Positions 45,219-52,918 of a stretch of 64,000 bases of DNA are shown one piece after another (positions within the stretch are counted from its first letter, which is position 1; each line of letters begins with the position of its first letter). Origin of the DNA: SHYQ01 sp041674525 (GTDB lineage: Bacteria; Chloroflexota; Dehalococcoidia; UBA2979); assembly GCA_041674525.1 (NCBI GenBank), contig JBAYVN010000001.1, positions 49,193-113,192 on the forward strand, read 5' to 3'. Under the pieces are notes generated by a model. That model was not told the origin of the DNA. It saw only the letters and a list, made by a program, of their open reading frames with translations, and searched no databases. Position numbers and translations under genes: made by a program.

Positions 45219-46264
45219 CGGTGCTCCCTCCTGCTGCTGATTGCCGCGCGTGCGACCTCGACGATGGCCGATGCGACCCGGCTGGCGAGCTGTCCCCACG
45301 TGATGTGCCTGGTGGCCGCGCTTCGGCGCGCGTGGCGTGGCGATCGCGGGGCTGGTGCGCTGTTCACGATCCGGGGCCTCTCGTTCACGGTTCCCGTGGT
45401 TTCGTTCACGGCCGGCCCGCCCTCGGTGGCGTCGTCCGCGTCGATGCTGTCGAGCAGGTCCACGAGCGCCTCGGCGGGGATGCGGGCGACCAGCCTGCGC
45501 GCCTGCTGGTCCTCGAGCGCCGACCGCACGATGGCTTCGAGCCACGCGGGGGGCGGGTTGAGCTGGTCCTTCCGCGAGGGGAAGCGGCTGACCTTGCGTG
45601 CGACGAAGCGACGCCCCTCGTCGTCCAGATCGGCCCAGCCGTTCGCCAGGTCGGTCGTCGGCTGGACGTGGAAGAGCGCCTGGATCTCACCGCGAGCGGT
45701 GAGGACGGGACGGAAGGGTGGCTCGTCTCCTCCGCCACCACCTCGGATGTCCGAAGCCTCCGGATCCGGAGTGTCCGGAGTCGAGATGTCCGAAGCGGGA
45801 TGTCCGAAGCTGGACGACGACGACGACGACAAAGGATCGCGCGCGCGAGGCTGAATCTGAATGTCCGGAGCTCCGGACATTTCCTCGGGCCGAATGTCCG
45901 GAGCTTCGGACATTGTTCGCGAAGCCCCGGCGGTCGTAATGTCCGGAGCTCCGGACATTGCTTCGGGGTGCAGGGGGGTCGGCACACGGCCACCGGCTGG
46001 CATCGCGTTGAGGCAGTAGGTCAGCCGCTCGGCCTTCCCCTGCGTCGAGACCACGCCGGTGCGACGGGCCTCGTTGAGCCAGCGGCGCACCGTGCGGACG
46101 TCCACGCGCAGCGCGAGCGCGAGCTCCTCCTGCGGCCCCGTCCAAGTGCCGCCCCGATCCGCCCGGCGTGCGATCTCCCGCACCAGCCGCGTGCAGCCCG
46201 AGTCGCCCTCGCCGCGCCGCGGGAAGGGCGTCACCGTCGCCTGGGAGATGTCGTGTGCGACCAT
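45215..46264 (-). CDS. Putative replication initiator with HTH domain and internal iterons
   Basis: This 349-residue protein has a winged-helix-like N-terminal domain (GPQEELALALRVDVRTVRRW, then LNEARRTGVVSTQGKAERL). A low-complexity middle follows (about 100-172) with repeated MSGAPDI/MSEAPDI units and a seven-Ser run. The C-terminal helical region has WLEAIVRSALEDQQARRLVA. The middle is encoded by an array of palindromic repeats (45747-45959), the arrangement seen when a phage replication protein carries its own origin inside its gene, as in lambda O. The role is inferred from this. It is the first gene of the right-hand operon. Confidence 0.65.
   Translation of the reverse strand: MVAHDISQATVTPFPRRGEGDSGCTRLVREIARRADRGGTWTGPQEELALALRVDVRTVRRWLNEARRTGVVSTQGKAERLTYCLNAMPAGGRVPTPLHPEAMSGAPDITTAGASRTMSEAPDIRPEEMSGAPDIQIQPRARDPLSSSSSSSFGHPASDISTPDTPDPEASDIRGGGGGDEPPFRPVLTARGEIQALFHVQPTTDLANGWADLDDEGRRFVARKVSRFPSRKDQLNPPPAWLEAIVRSALEDQQARRLVARIPAEALVDLLDSIDADDATEGGPAVNETTGTVNERPRIVNSAPAPRSPRHARRSAATRHITWGQLASRVASAIVEVARAAISSRREHR
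45747..45959. repeat. Palindromic iteron array, candidate replication origin
   Basis: Two perfect 22-bp palindromes with core ATGTCCGGAGCTCCGGACAT lie at 45860-45881 and 45938-45959. A near-perfect copy lies at 45893-45914. Half-sites ATGTCCGAAG occur at 45747, 45786 and 45800, with GTGTCCGGAG at 45771 and TCCGGATCCGGA at 45759. All lie within the replication gene. The spacing is irregular and there are no CRISPR-like unique spacers. Confidence 0.75.
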
Positions 46265-46454
46265 CAGGTCGCCGGTCGTAGGTTGCTAGCGCCCCCGCCG
46301 CTTCCTACTCACGCTCGCTCACTACTCGCCGGCTTCTCCCTTCTCCCCTTCAGTTGGCGCTTCGCCGATCACAAGAGCGCGGTGCGTGCATCTACGCCGC
46401 CCGTTGCACCGTCCAGACTCCGCCGCGGAGCGGTGGAGGCGCGAGGGAAATGAT

Positions 46455-46471
46455 TCCCCTCGTCTCCACCA
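46455..46471 (+). repeat. attR core, 17 bp
   Basis: Exact copy of the tRNA-Ala 3' end (TCCCCTCGTCTCCACCA). The 190 bases before it, after the replication gene, hold no gene; they are the element's right arm. Confidence 0.85.
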
Positions 46472-46712
46472 CCAACACCCCACCGCACGCTGCACCACAT
46501 GCCGCACCGCATCGGCGAGAGCGGCCGGGCGGGCCCCCATTCCTGCGGCCGCGTCCGGCGCCCCCATGCACCCCGGTGGCGCTTCGCCCGCAGCCGTGCC
46601 AGCCTGTGCCCAGCCCGACCCCGAGACGAGGCGCGCCCCCGCGCCTCGCGCGTGCCTCGGACGCGCGTATCCTGCCGGGGTTGGGTGTGGAGCGCACCGG
46701 CGAGGAGTGGCC

Positions 46713-48050
46713 GTGACCACGAGCGGGCCAACCAGGACCGAACCCCCCGTGGATCTCGATGATGCGACGGGGCGACGCTTTCGGACGTTCGATTCGCTGA
46801 TCGATGTGCCGGCGTTCCGCTGGTACCTGCTCTCCATGACCGGCAACTGGTCGGCGCTCCAGATGCAGCAGGTGGTGCGGGGCTTCCTGGCCTACCAGCT
46901 CACCGAGTCGTTCGTGGCACTGGGCCTGGTGGAGCTGGGCAACTCTCTGCCGCGCGTCGCGCTCGCGCTCTACGGCGGCGTGGTGGCCGATCGCGCGAGC
47001 CGCCGCGTCATGGTGCAGATGGGACAGGGGATCAGCGCCGCGATCGCGATGATCCTCGCGACCATGCTCTTCACGAACGTGCTGCGCTTCGAGCACCTCG
47101 TGATCGCGGCGGTCATCCAGGGGTCGGTGAACTCGTTCGCGCTGCCCGCGCGGCAGGCGATGATCCCCGAGATCGTGGGGCAGACCCGCGTGATGAACGC
47201 CTTCGCCCTGAACGTCTTCGCGCTGAACACCATGCGCCTCGTCGCGCCGGCGATTGCGGGCGCGATCATCGCCGCGATCGGGTCCGCCTGGGTGTTCGCG
47301 GTGATGGCGATCCTCAACGTGCTCGCCGTGGTCGCCATGTTCCCCGTGCCCGCGATCAACGCCGCGAGGCGCGCCGCGACCACGGGGGCGACCATCGCGG
47401 CGGCCGCACCGGTGCTCGACACGCACGGCCGCCGCGCGTCCCGGACCGGAACGCGCGAGATTGGCGACGCCTTCCGCTATCTGCGCGGCCAGCGCCTCCT
47501 GATGATCCTGCTCGGACTGCAGGGGATCACCGCGGTGCTGGCGCTGCCATACCAGCGGCTGCTGCCGGGCTTCGTGGACGAGGTCCTGAGCAGCAGCCCG
47601 GAGGAGACGGCCGTGCTGATGGGCCTGCTCCTGACCTTCACTGCCGTGGGCGCGCTGGTGGGCTCGCTGCTCATCGCCTCGCTCCCGAACCGGGCGCGCG
47701 GTCGGCTGCTGATCGCCAGCCTGGCGATCTTCGGCATCGGGCTGCTCGGGTTCGCGCTGTCACACTGGTTCTGGGTGAGCGCGGGCATTGTGCTGGTGCT
47801 GGGGGTGGGGCAGGCGGGCCGCCAGTCCCTGATCAACATCCTCATCCAGTCCACGGTGGCAGACGAGTTCCGTGGACGTGTCAGCAGCATCCTGCTGCTC
47901 GAGGACGGCGTGGACTCGCTCGGGATCTTCGCGATCGCGGTGCTCGCCGCTGCGGTCGGTCCACAGGCCGCCCTGGGCGCCGTGGCGGTCGCGCTCCTCG
48001 TCCTGGCGGCCGGACTGTGGGGCACCCGCACCGTGCGGCTCCTCGACTAG
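46713..48050 (+). CDS. MFS transporter
   Basis: This 445-residue, 12-helix transporter has a cytoplasmic N-terminus (FRTFDSLIDVPAFRWYLLSM). Loop 2-3 reads GGVVADRASRRVMVQMGQ (the G-x-x-A-D-R-x-x-R-R motif), placing it near the same EntS-like branch as the gene at 4467. GTG 46713 has GAGGAG upstream. A longer frame exists but enters the right end of the island. It is the first chromosomal gene after attR. Substrate unknown. Confidence 0.85.
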   Translation: MTTSGPTRTEPPVDLDDATGRRFRTFDSLIDVPAFRWYLLSMTGNWSALQMQQVVRGFLAYQLTESFVALGLVELGNSLPRVALALYGGVVADRASRRVMVQMGQGISAAIAMILATMLFTNVLRFEHLVIAAVIQGSVNSFALPARQAMIPEIVGQTRVMNAFALNVFALNTMRLVAPAIAGAIIAAIGSAWVFAVMAILNVLAVVAMFPVPAINAARRAATTGATIAAAAPVLDTHGRRASRTGTREIGDAFRYLRGQRLLMILLGLQGITAVLALPYQRLLPGFVDEVLSSSPEETAVLMGLLLTFTAVGALVGSLLIASLPNRARGRLLIASLAIFGIGLLGFALSHWFWVSAGIVLVLGVGQAGRQSLINILIQSTVADEFRGRVSSILLLEDGVDSLGIFAIAVLAAAVGPQAALGAVAVALLVLAAGLWGTRTVRLLD

Positions 48051-48080
48051 CCGCCGCGCCCCACGCCGCGTGGCGGCGGG

Positions 48081-48548
48081 TCAGTTCACGTAATTGCCGA
48101 TCGTCCGGCCGTGGGCGTCGGCGATCGCCTCTTCCAGCCGCTGGTACAGGTACTGGGCGACCTCGTGGGTCAGTCGACGCGCCACGGAAACATCCATGTC
48201 CATCAGCGCGTGGATCCCCGAGACCGGGATCGTCAGCACCTCGCAGTCCGTGTCGGCGACGCCCGTCGCGATGTAGCGATGCGGCGGGACGATGGCGGCC
48301 ACGCCGAGGATCTCCGGCGCGGTCATAAGCAGCGACGCCCGGGTACCCACCAGCGACGGCACTCGGACCAGCCCGCTGGTGATCAGGTACAGGGTGTGCC
48401 CCGCCTCGCCGCTCTCCGCGAGCGTGGTTCCGGCGGGGAACCGGCGCTCCTCCATCATCTCCGCGATGTGGCGCAGCTCGGAGTGACCGAGCTCCCGGAA
48501 CATCGGAGTCTGGCTGAGCGGGGGGAGATAACGGTCGACGTCGGCCAT
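48081..48548 (-). CDS. Cyclic-nucleotide-binding domain protein
   Basis: This 155-residue protein is a single cNMP-binding (CRP-like) beta-barrel: FRELGHSELRHIAEMMEERR, then FPAGTTLAESGEAGHTLYLI and TSGLVRVPSL, ending with a helix (ARRLTHEVAQYLYQRLEEAI). It lacks the DNA-binding HTH of CRP/FNR proteins and may be a small ligand sensor. ATG 48548 has GGAGGT 4 nt upstream and is preferred over 48560 and 48656. Confidence 0.85.
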   Translation of the reverse strand: MADVDRYLPPLSQTPMFRELGHSELRHIAEMMEERRFPAGTTLAESGEAGHTLYLITSGLVRVPSLVGTRASLLMTAPEILGVAAIVPPHRYIATGVADTDCEVLTIPVSGIHALMDMDVSVARRLTHEVAQYLYQRLEEAIADAHGRTIGNYVN

Positions 48549-48823
48549 CCGGACCTCCATCGGGCGAAACGGCACCCTCGGTCGTGCAGCGCCCCCACCC
48601 CGCCACAGTCGAACCCGTGAAACCGTAGCACGCGGGAGATCGCCATCCTCGTACAATCGTGCGACGCCGTCGACGAGGCCCGCGCCCTCATCAGCCCGCT
48701 CGCGATGCCCCCCACCCGGTCATTGCTGCGCGGCCTTCGATGCAGCGGGGCCGAGACCGCCCGGCCTCGTCCCGGCCGTCACTAGGCCCCGGCAAGGCGT
48801 CCCCGTAGACTGAACGTCGAGTG

Positions 48824-48898
48824 GCCCTCGTAGCTCAGTGGATAGAGCATTGGTTTCCTAAACCATGCGCGCAGGTTCGATTCCTGCCGGGGGCACCA
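48824..48898 (+). tRNA. tRNA-Arg(CCT)
   Basis: Acceptor GCCCTCG/CGGGGGC with a G-U pair, anticodon stem TGGT/ACCA with loop TTCCTAA (anticodon CCT, reads AGG), T-loop GGTTCGATTCC and an encoded CCA. A TAGACT -10-like box is at 48806-48811. Confidence 0.95.
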
Positions 48899-49050
48899 TC
48901 TCCCGCCTCCCGCCCTCCCGCGCTCCGGGAGCACCTGATCGCCCCGCTCGCCGGTTACCCCCAAGCGCCCGGGCGGGCGGCGTGCCGCCGCCACCGGCAA
49001 GACGCGCCGAGGTACACTCGACCACCCCATGCGCAGTGGAGGCTGTCGAA

Positions 49051-50214
49051 ATGGCGTCAGTACACCTATTCGTCGGGACCAGGAAGGGCGCGTTCGTCTA
49101 CACCGCGGACGACGCGCGCGAGGCATGGACGCTGTCCCCGCCGATGATGCCCGGCTGGACGATCTCGCACATGGTGGCCGACACCCGGCGCGACATCCCC
49201 CGGCTGCTCGCGGGGGGCAGTCACTGGGCGTGGGGTCCGATGGTCGCGCGCAGCGACGACCACGGCGCGACGTGGAGCGAGCGATCCACGGGGCTGGCGT
49301 TCGAGGCGGACCGCGGCGAGTCGGTGGGATCGGTGTGGAATGTCCGGCCCGGGCGTGCCTCGGAGCCCGGCGTCGTGTACGCGGGGACGCAGCCCGCGGG
49401 CCTCTTCCGGAGCACCGACTGGGGCGAGACCTGGACGGCCGTCGAGGCGGTCAACCAGCACCCCTACCGCGAGTTCTGGGGTCCGAGCGGAGGCGGCGCG
49501 TCAGCGCTGCACTCGATCGAGCTCCACCCAACGGACCCCGCATGCATGTACATCTCGATCGCGACCGGCGGAACGTACGTGACGCGCGACAGCGGCAGGA
49601 CGTGGGACCTCTGCTCGCACCGCGCGATCCCCACGAACCCCATGCAGAAGGAGATGTGGGAGAACATCGCCGAACGCTACCCGCAGTTCGCCGACATGGA
49701 CTTCCCCGTGCCGCCGGGCGTCGATCCCCAGGCGGTGAACGAGATGCACAAGCTGCGGCTGGACCCGAAGCACCCCGATCACCTGTGGGCTCAGACGCAC
49801 GTCGGCGTCTTCCGCTCCTACGACGCCGCCGAGACCTGGCAGGACGTCACGGTGGGGCTGCCCTCCTTCCATGGCTTTCCGATGGCGGTGTCGCGCAACG
49901 GGGACCACGCCGCCTACGTCGTCCCGCTGGCCTTCGAGGCCGACAACTTCCGCGTCTGCGACGGGCAGTTCGCCGTCTACCGCACACGCGATGGCGGCAC
50001 GACGTGGCAGCCGCTGACGAACGGCCTGCCCGGCCCCCACGACTACCAGAGCGTGTACCGCGAGGCGATGGATACGGACGGCATGGCCTCGGAAGGGGTG
50101 TACGTGGGCACGACCAACGGCGAGGTGTACGCCTCCATCGATGGCGGCGACCACTGGCGGCGCCTGCCGGGCACGCTGCCGCCGATCCTTAGCGTCTCGA
50201 CCGCGATCTACTGA
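49051..50214 (+). CDS. BNR/sialidase-repeat beta-propeller protein
   Basis: This 387-residue protein starts MASVHLFVGTRKGAFVYTAD. Six BNR-type Asp-box repeats are spread along it (SDDHGATW, STDWGETW, TRDSGRTW, SYDAAETW, TRDGGTTW, SIDGGDHW), giving a beta-propeller. There is no signal peptide. Similar proteins are annotated as exo-alpha-sialidase-like or VPS10-like glycosidases, but catalytic residues cannot be confirmed. GGAGG lies 9 nt before the ATG, and a TACACT box is at 49013. Confidence 0.85.
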   Translation: MASVHLFVGTRKGAFVYTADDAREAWTLSPPMMPGWTISHMVADTRRDIPRLLAGGSHWAWGPMVARSDDHGATWSERSTGLAFEADRGESVGSVWNVRPGRASEPGVVYAGTQPAGLFRSTDWGETWTAVEAVNQHPYREFWGPSGGGASALHSIELHPTDPACMYISIATGGTYVTRDSGRTWDLCSHRAIPTNPMQKEMWENIAERYPQFADMDFPVPPGVDPQAVNEMHKLRLDPKHPDHLWAQTHVGVFRSYDAAETWQDVTVGLPSFHGFPMAVSRNGDHAAYVVPLAFEADNFRVCDGQFAVYRTRDGGTTWQPLTNGLPGPHDYQSVYREAMDTDGMASEGVYVGTTNGEVYASIDGGDHWRRLPGTLPPILSVSTAIY

Positions 50215-50257
50215 CGCTCCGGGATCGACCGGCACCGCGGGCGCCTCGTCAGCACGG

Positions 50258-51076
50258 CTAGCGCACCCAGATGAGGCGCAGGGCGACGAGGATCAGCGCG
50301 CCGCCAAGCGCGCGCAGGATCACGTCGCCATGTATGCGGTGCGAGAGGTGCGCGCCGAACTGCGCGCCCACGATCGCGCCCGCGGCGATCGCGGCGGCGC
50401 GGGCGAGCGTGGCGTTCCACGCGAGCGTGCCGTCCGCGAAGTGCACGATCGTCGCCTCCAGCGCCATCAGCGCGAGCACGAAGTGGCTGGTCGCAGTGGC
50501 CACGTACACGGGGAAGCGCAGCATGACCGCCATCACCGGGACGTGCACGATGCCGCCGCCGATGCCCAGCAGGCTGGAGACGAAGCCCACCACAGTGCTG
50601 ATGGCGATGCCCTGCCACAACCGGTAACCGTAGACGTACGTGTTCCCCAGGCGGTCCGTGATCCGTCGTCGGAGCACCCCGCGGCCCACGAGCGGCTCGC
50701 GGATGGTGGTGACGCGCCGCGAGATCAGGAGCCACGCCCCGATCGCGCCCAGGGCCACCGCGAAGAGCACGTTGAAGACGTGGCGGGGGATGTACCCCAC
50801 CAGGATCGCGCCGCCCACGGCGCCCGGAAGCGTGGCAAGCGCGAACAGCGCCCCCGTCACCAGGTCGATGCGGCGCTGGCGCCAGTACGCCACCGTCCCG
50901 GACGCCGCGTTCGCGAGGACCACCAGCAAGGACATCGCCGTGATGGTGTCCGGAGGCGTGTCCGGATAGGCGAAGAGCAGGATCGGCACCAGAAGGAAGC
51001 CCCCGCCGGCGCCGACCAGCGTCCCGAACGCCCCGAGCGCGATGCCGAGGAGCGCAAGCAACCCGAACTCGATCAC
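50258..51076 (-). CDS. TauE/SafE family membrane exporter
   Basis: This 272-residue protein has two internally similar halves, each beginning with a Gly-rich helix: GAFGTLVGAGGGFLLVPILL and SLLGIGGGIVHVPVMAVML. This G-x-G-G-G duplication defines TauE/SafE (DUF81) transporters of sulfite, sulfoacetate or related anions. Eight or nine helices are predicted. The GTG start at 51076 is tentative. It is divergent from the aminopeptidase gene. Confidence 0.9.
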   Translation of the reverse strand: MIEFGLLALLGIALGAFGTLVGAGGGFLLVPILLFAYPDTPPDTITAMSLLVVLANAASGTVAYWRQRRIDLVTGALFALATLPGAVGGAILVGYIPRHVFNVLFAVALGAIGAWLLISRRVTTIREPLVGRGVLRRRITDRLGNTYVYGYRLWQGIAISTVVGFVSSLLGIGGGIVHVPVMAVMLRFPVYVATATSHFVLALMALEATIVHFADGTLAWNATLARAAAIAAGAIVGAQFGAHLSHRIHGDVILRALGGALILVALRLIWVR

Positions 51077-51195
51077 ATCGCGCCCCTGCCCGTGAACTCC
51101 GGTCGTCCGGTCGTCCCCGCCGTCGATACCGTACGCCGCACGCGCAACGAGGGCGACGAGGTGCCGCGGCGGCGGGCGTCGCGCTACGCTGTCGC

Positions 51196-51251
51196 GGCAC
51201 CCGGCACCCGGCACCCGGCACCCGGCACCCGGCACCCGGCACCCGGCGCCC
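51196..51251. repeat. Tandem repeat (GGCACCC)7 plus one variant unit
   Basis: Seven exact 7-bp units run from 51196 to 51244, followed by GGCGCCC. The array lies in the gap between the divergent exporter and aminopeptidase genes, so slippage could alter their upstream regions. There are no spacers. Confidence 0.9.
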
Positions 51252-51301
51252 GGACCGGCGCCGCCACCATGGGCCGCAGCACGAGCGGCGACGAAGGGGC
51301 G

Positions 51302-52621
51302 ATGATGACCGAGTTTGCGACGCGACGCCGCCGCCTGATGAGCACCATGGGCCGCGGCGCCGCCGCCGTCCTCGTCTCCGCGCACGAGGTGGCCCGCAAC
51401 GGCGACGTGGACTACCCCTTCCGCCAGGACTCCACGTTCTACTACCTGACGGGCTTCGAGGAGCCGGATGCCGTCGCCGTCCTGCGCCCCGGGCACCACG
51501 AGCCGTTCGTGATGTTCGTGCGCCCGCATGACCCCGCCCAGGCGATCTGGGTCGGCCCCCGGGCCGGGGTGGACGGCGCGAGCGCGCGGTTCGGAGCCGA
51601 CCTCGCGTTCCCGATCGAGGAACTGGAGGACCGGCTCCCGGGACTGCTCTCCAGCGCCACCACCCTCTACTTCCCGTTCGGCGGCTCCGGGGACGGCGGG
51701 ACCTCCCGGGTGGAATCGCTGATCTCGCGCGTGATCGCGCGTCGCCGGGCCGCCGCCCCGCGCGGCACCGCACCGCTGGAGGCCGTCCGCGACCCGCTGC
51801 CGCTGGTGGACGCGATGCGCGTGGTGAAGAGCCGGGCGGAGGTCGCCGCCCTGCAGCGCGCCATCGACGCCACGGGGGCGGGCCTGCAGGCGGCAATGCG
51901 CGCCACGCGTCCCGGCCTGCACGAGTACGAGGTGCAGGCGATCCTGGAGGCCGAGTACCGCCTCGCCGGGTCGCCGCGCGACGGCTTCCCCACGATCGCC
52001 GCCGCCGGCGAGCACTCCTGCACCCTGCACTACACCACGAACCGCGCACGCATCGAGGACGGCGACCTGCTGCTCCTCGACACCGGCGCGGAGGTCGACT
52101 ACTACGGCGCGGACGTGACGCGCACTTTCCCCGCCAACGGCCGCTTCACGCCGGCCCAGCGCGACGTCTACGACATCGTCTTCGAGGCCCAGGCGGCGGG
52201 CATCGCCCGCGTGCGGCCGGGCGTGACGTTCCACTCGGTGCACGACGCCGCCCTGCGAGTGCTCGTGCAGGGCCTCATCGACCTCCGCATCCTGCGCGGC
52301 GAGGTCGAGGGCAACATCGAGCGCGAGACCTACCGCCCGTACTTCATGCACGGCACCAGCCACTGGCTCGGCCTCGACGTGCACGACGCCGGGGTCTACC
52401 GGGCCAACGGGAAGTCCACGACGCTCGTGCCGGGGATGGTGCTGACGGTGGAGCCCGGCCTCTACCTGTCGAGCGACGCCCCGCGCGTCCCGAAGCGCCT
52501 GCGAGGCATCGGCGTCCGCATCGAGGACGACGTGCTGGTGACGCCCAGCGGCCGACGGAACCTCAGCGGCGCAATTCCCTCGCGCACCGGAGACCTCGAG
52601 GCGATCGTGGGGCAGGGGTAG
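51302..52621 (+). CDS. pepP: Xaa-Pro aminopeptidase (M24B)
   Basis: This 439-residue metallopeptidase removes residues before proline. The N-terminal domain (DVDYPFRQDSTFYYLTGFEE) is that of PepP. The pita-bread catalytic domain has the dinuclear metal ligands in LLLDTGAEVDYYGADVTRTF (two Asp), HGTSHWLGLDVHD (His), VLTVEPGLY (Glu) and GIGVRIEDDVLVT (Glu). ATG 51302 or 51305 both fit; GAAGGGGC is upstream. Confidence 0.95.
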   Translation: MMTEFATRRRRLMSTMGRGAAAVLVSAHEVARNGDVDYPFRQDSTFYYLTGFEEPDAVAVLRPGHHEPFVMFVRPHDPAQAIWVGPRAGVDGASARFGADLAFPIEELEDRLPGLLSSATTLYFPFGGSGDGGTSRVESLISRVIARRRAAAPRGTAPLEAVRDPLPLVDAMRVVKSRAEVAALQRAIDATGAGLQAAMRATRPGLHEYEVQAILEAEYRLAGSPRDGFPTIAAAGEHSCTLHYTTNRARIEDGDLLLLDTGAEVDYYGADVTRTFPANGRFTPAQRDVYDIVFEAQAAGIARVRPGVTFHSVHDAALRVLVQGLIDLRILRGEVEGNIERETYRPYFMHGTSHWLGLDVHDAGVYRANGKSTTLVPGMVLTVEPGLYLSSDAPRVPKRLRGIGVRIEDDVLVTPSGRRNLSGAIPSRTGDLEAIVGQG

Positions 52622-52745
52622 CGACTGCGGCGCCACTTCGCACGTATTGCGCTCGGGCACTCCATGGTTATGTCGCTTCATCGAGCCGCTGAATCTGCGG
52701 GGTCGGCCTCTTGTCAAGTTATTTTTGATCACCCGATCGATCACG

Positions 52746-52774
52746 TTGACAGGCCCCGCCCGGAGCGACATCAT
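52746..52774 (+). promoter_or_regulatory. Candidate nrdJ promoter
   Basis: TTGACA (52746-52751) is separated by 17 nt from CATCAT (52769-52774). The -35 is perfect and the -10 poor, which would suit regulated expression. Confidence 0.4.
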
Positions 52775-52815
52775 CCCCTTCGCGCCTCTGAGTAGCTGCT
52801 CAGGCGCATGAACAG

Positions 52816-52824
52816 TTATCCACA
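52816..52824 (+). promoter_or_regulatory. DnaA box upstream of nrdJ
   Basis: TTATCCACA is a perfect match to the high-affinity DnaA consensus. It lies about 45 bp downstream of the candidate -10 and about 95 bp before the nrdJ start, in an AT-richer stretch. Confidence 0.6.
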
Positions 52825-52918
52825 AGATCTAGTAGCTCCGCCGCCCACCCACCACAAGAACTTGGGTTTCGCGACGGGGACGCCACACCCGACATCCGCG
52901 GGTAGGAAGGTCCCCCTG

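Larger units (their letters stand above)
31009..46471. mobile_element. Prophage-like integrated element in tRNA-Ala
   Basis: A 15.4-kb block lies between two copies of TCCCCTCGTCTCCACCA. It contains a serine recombinase at the left end, a long co-directional early operon, HNH, small and large terminase, a truncated portal and a replication gene with iterons at the right end. No capsid, protease, tail or clear lysis genes are present. It is best read as a replication-and-packaging remnant of a siphovirus-like phage, or a capsid-less satellite. Confidence 0.85.

Noticed and set aside
45747..45959. CRISPR or transposon ends for the palindrome array
   Set aside because: The palindromes lie inside an open coding frame, have short irregular spacing, and there is no transposase or cas gene nearby.
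46265..46454. A gene or a second tRNA in the right arm of the first element
   Set aside because: Only 17 bp of the tRNA end are present and no anticodon or D-arm can be folded. No frame has a credible start.
51196..51251. CRISPR array
   Set aside because: The units are 7 bp and directly adjacent, with no spacers and no cas genes in the window.
50258..52825. A long fused minus-strand frame ending in the TauE domain
   Set aside because: The part beyond 51076 is antisense to pepP and to the tandem repeat. The exporter begins at its first helix.
52622..52918. Cobalamin riboswitch upstream of nrdJ
   Set aside because: I could not find the conserved B12-box sequence. The region shows only a candidate promoter and a DnaA box.
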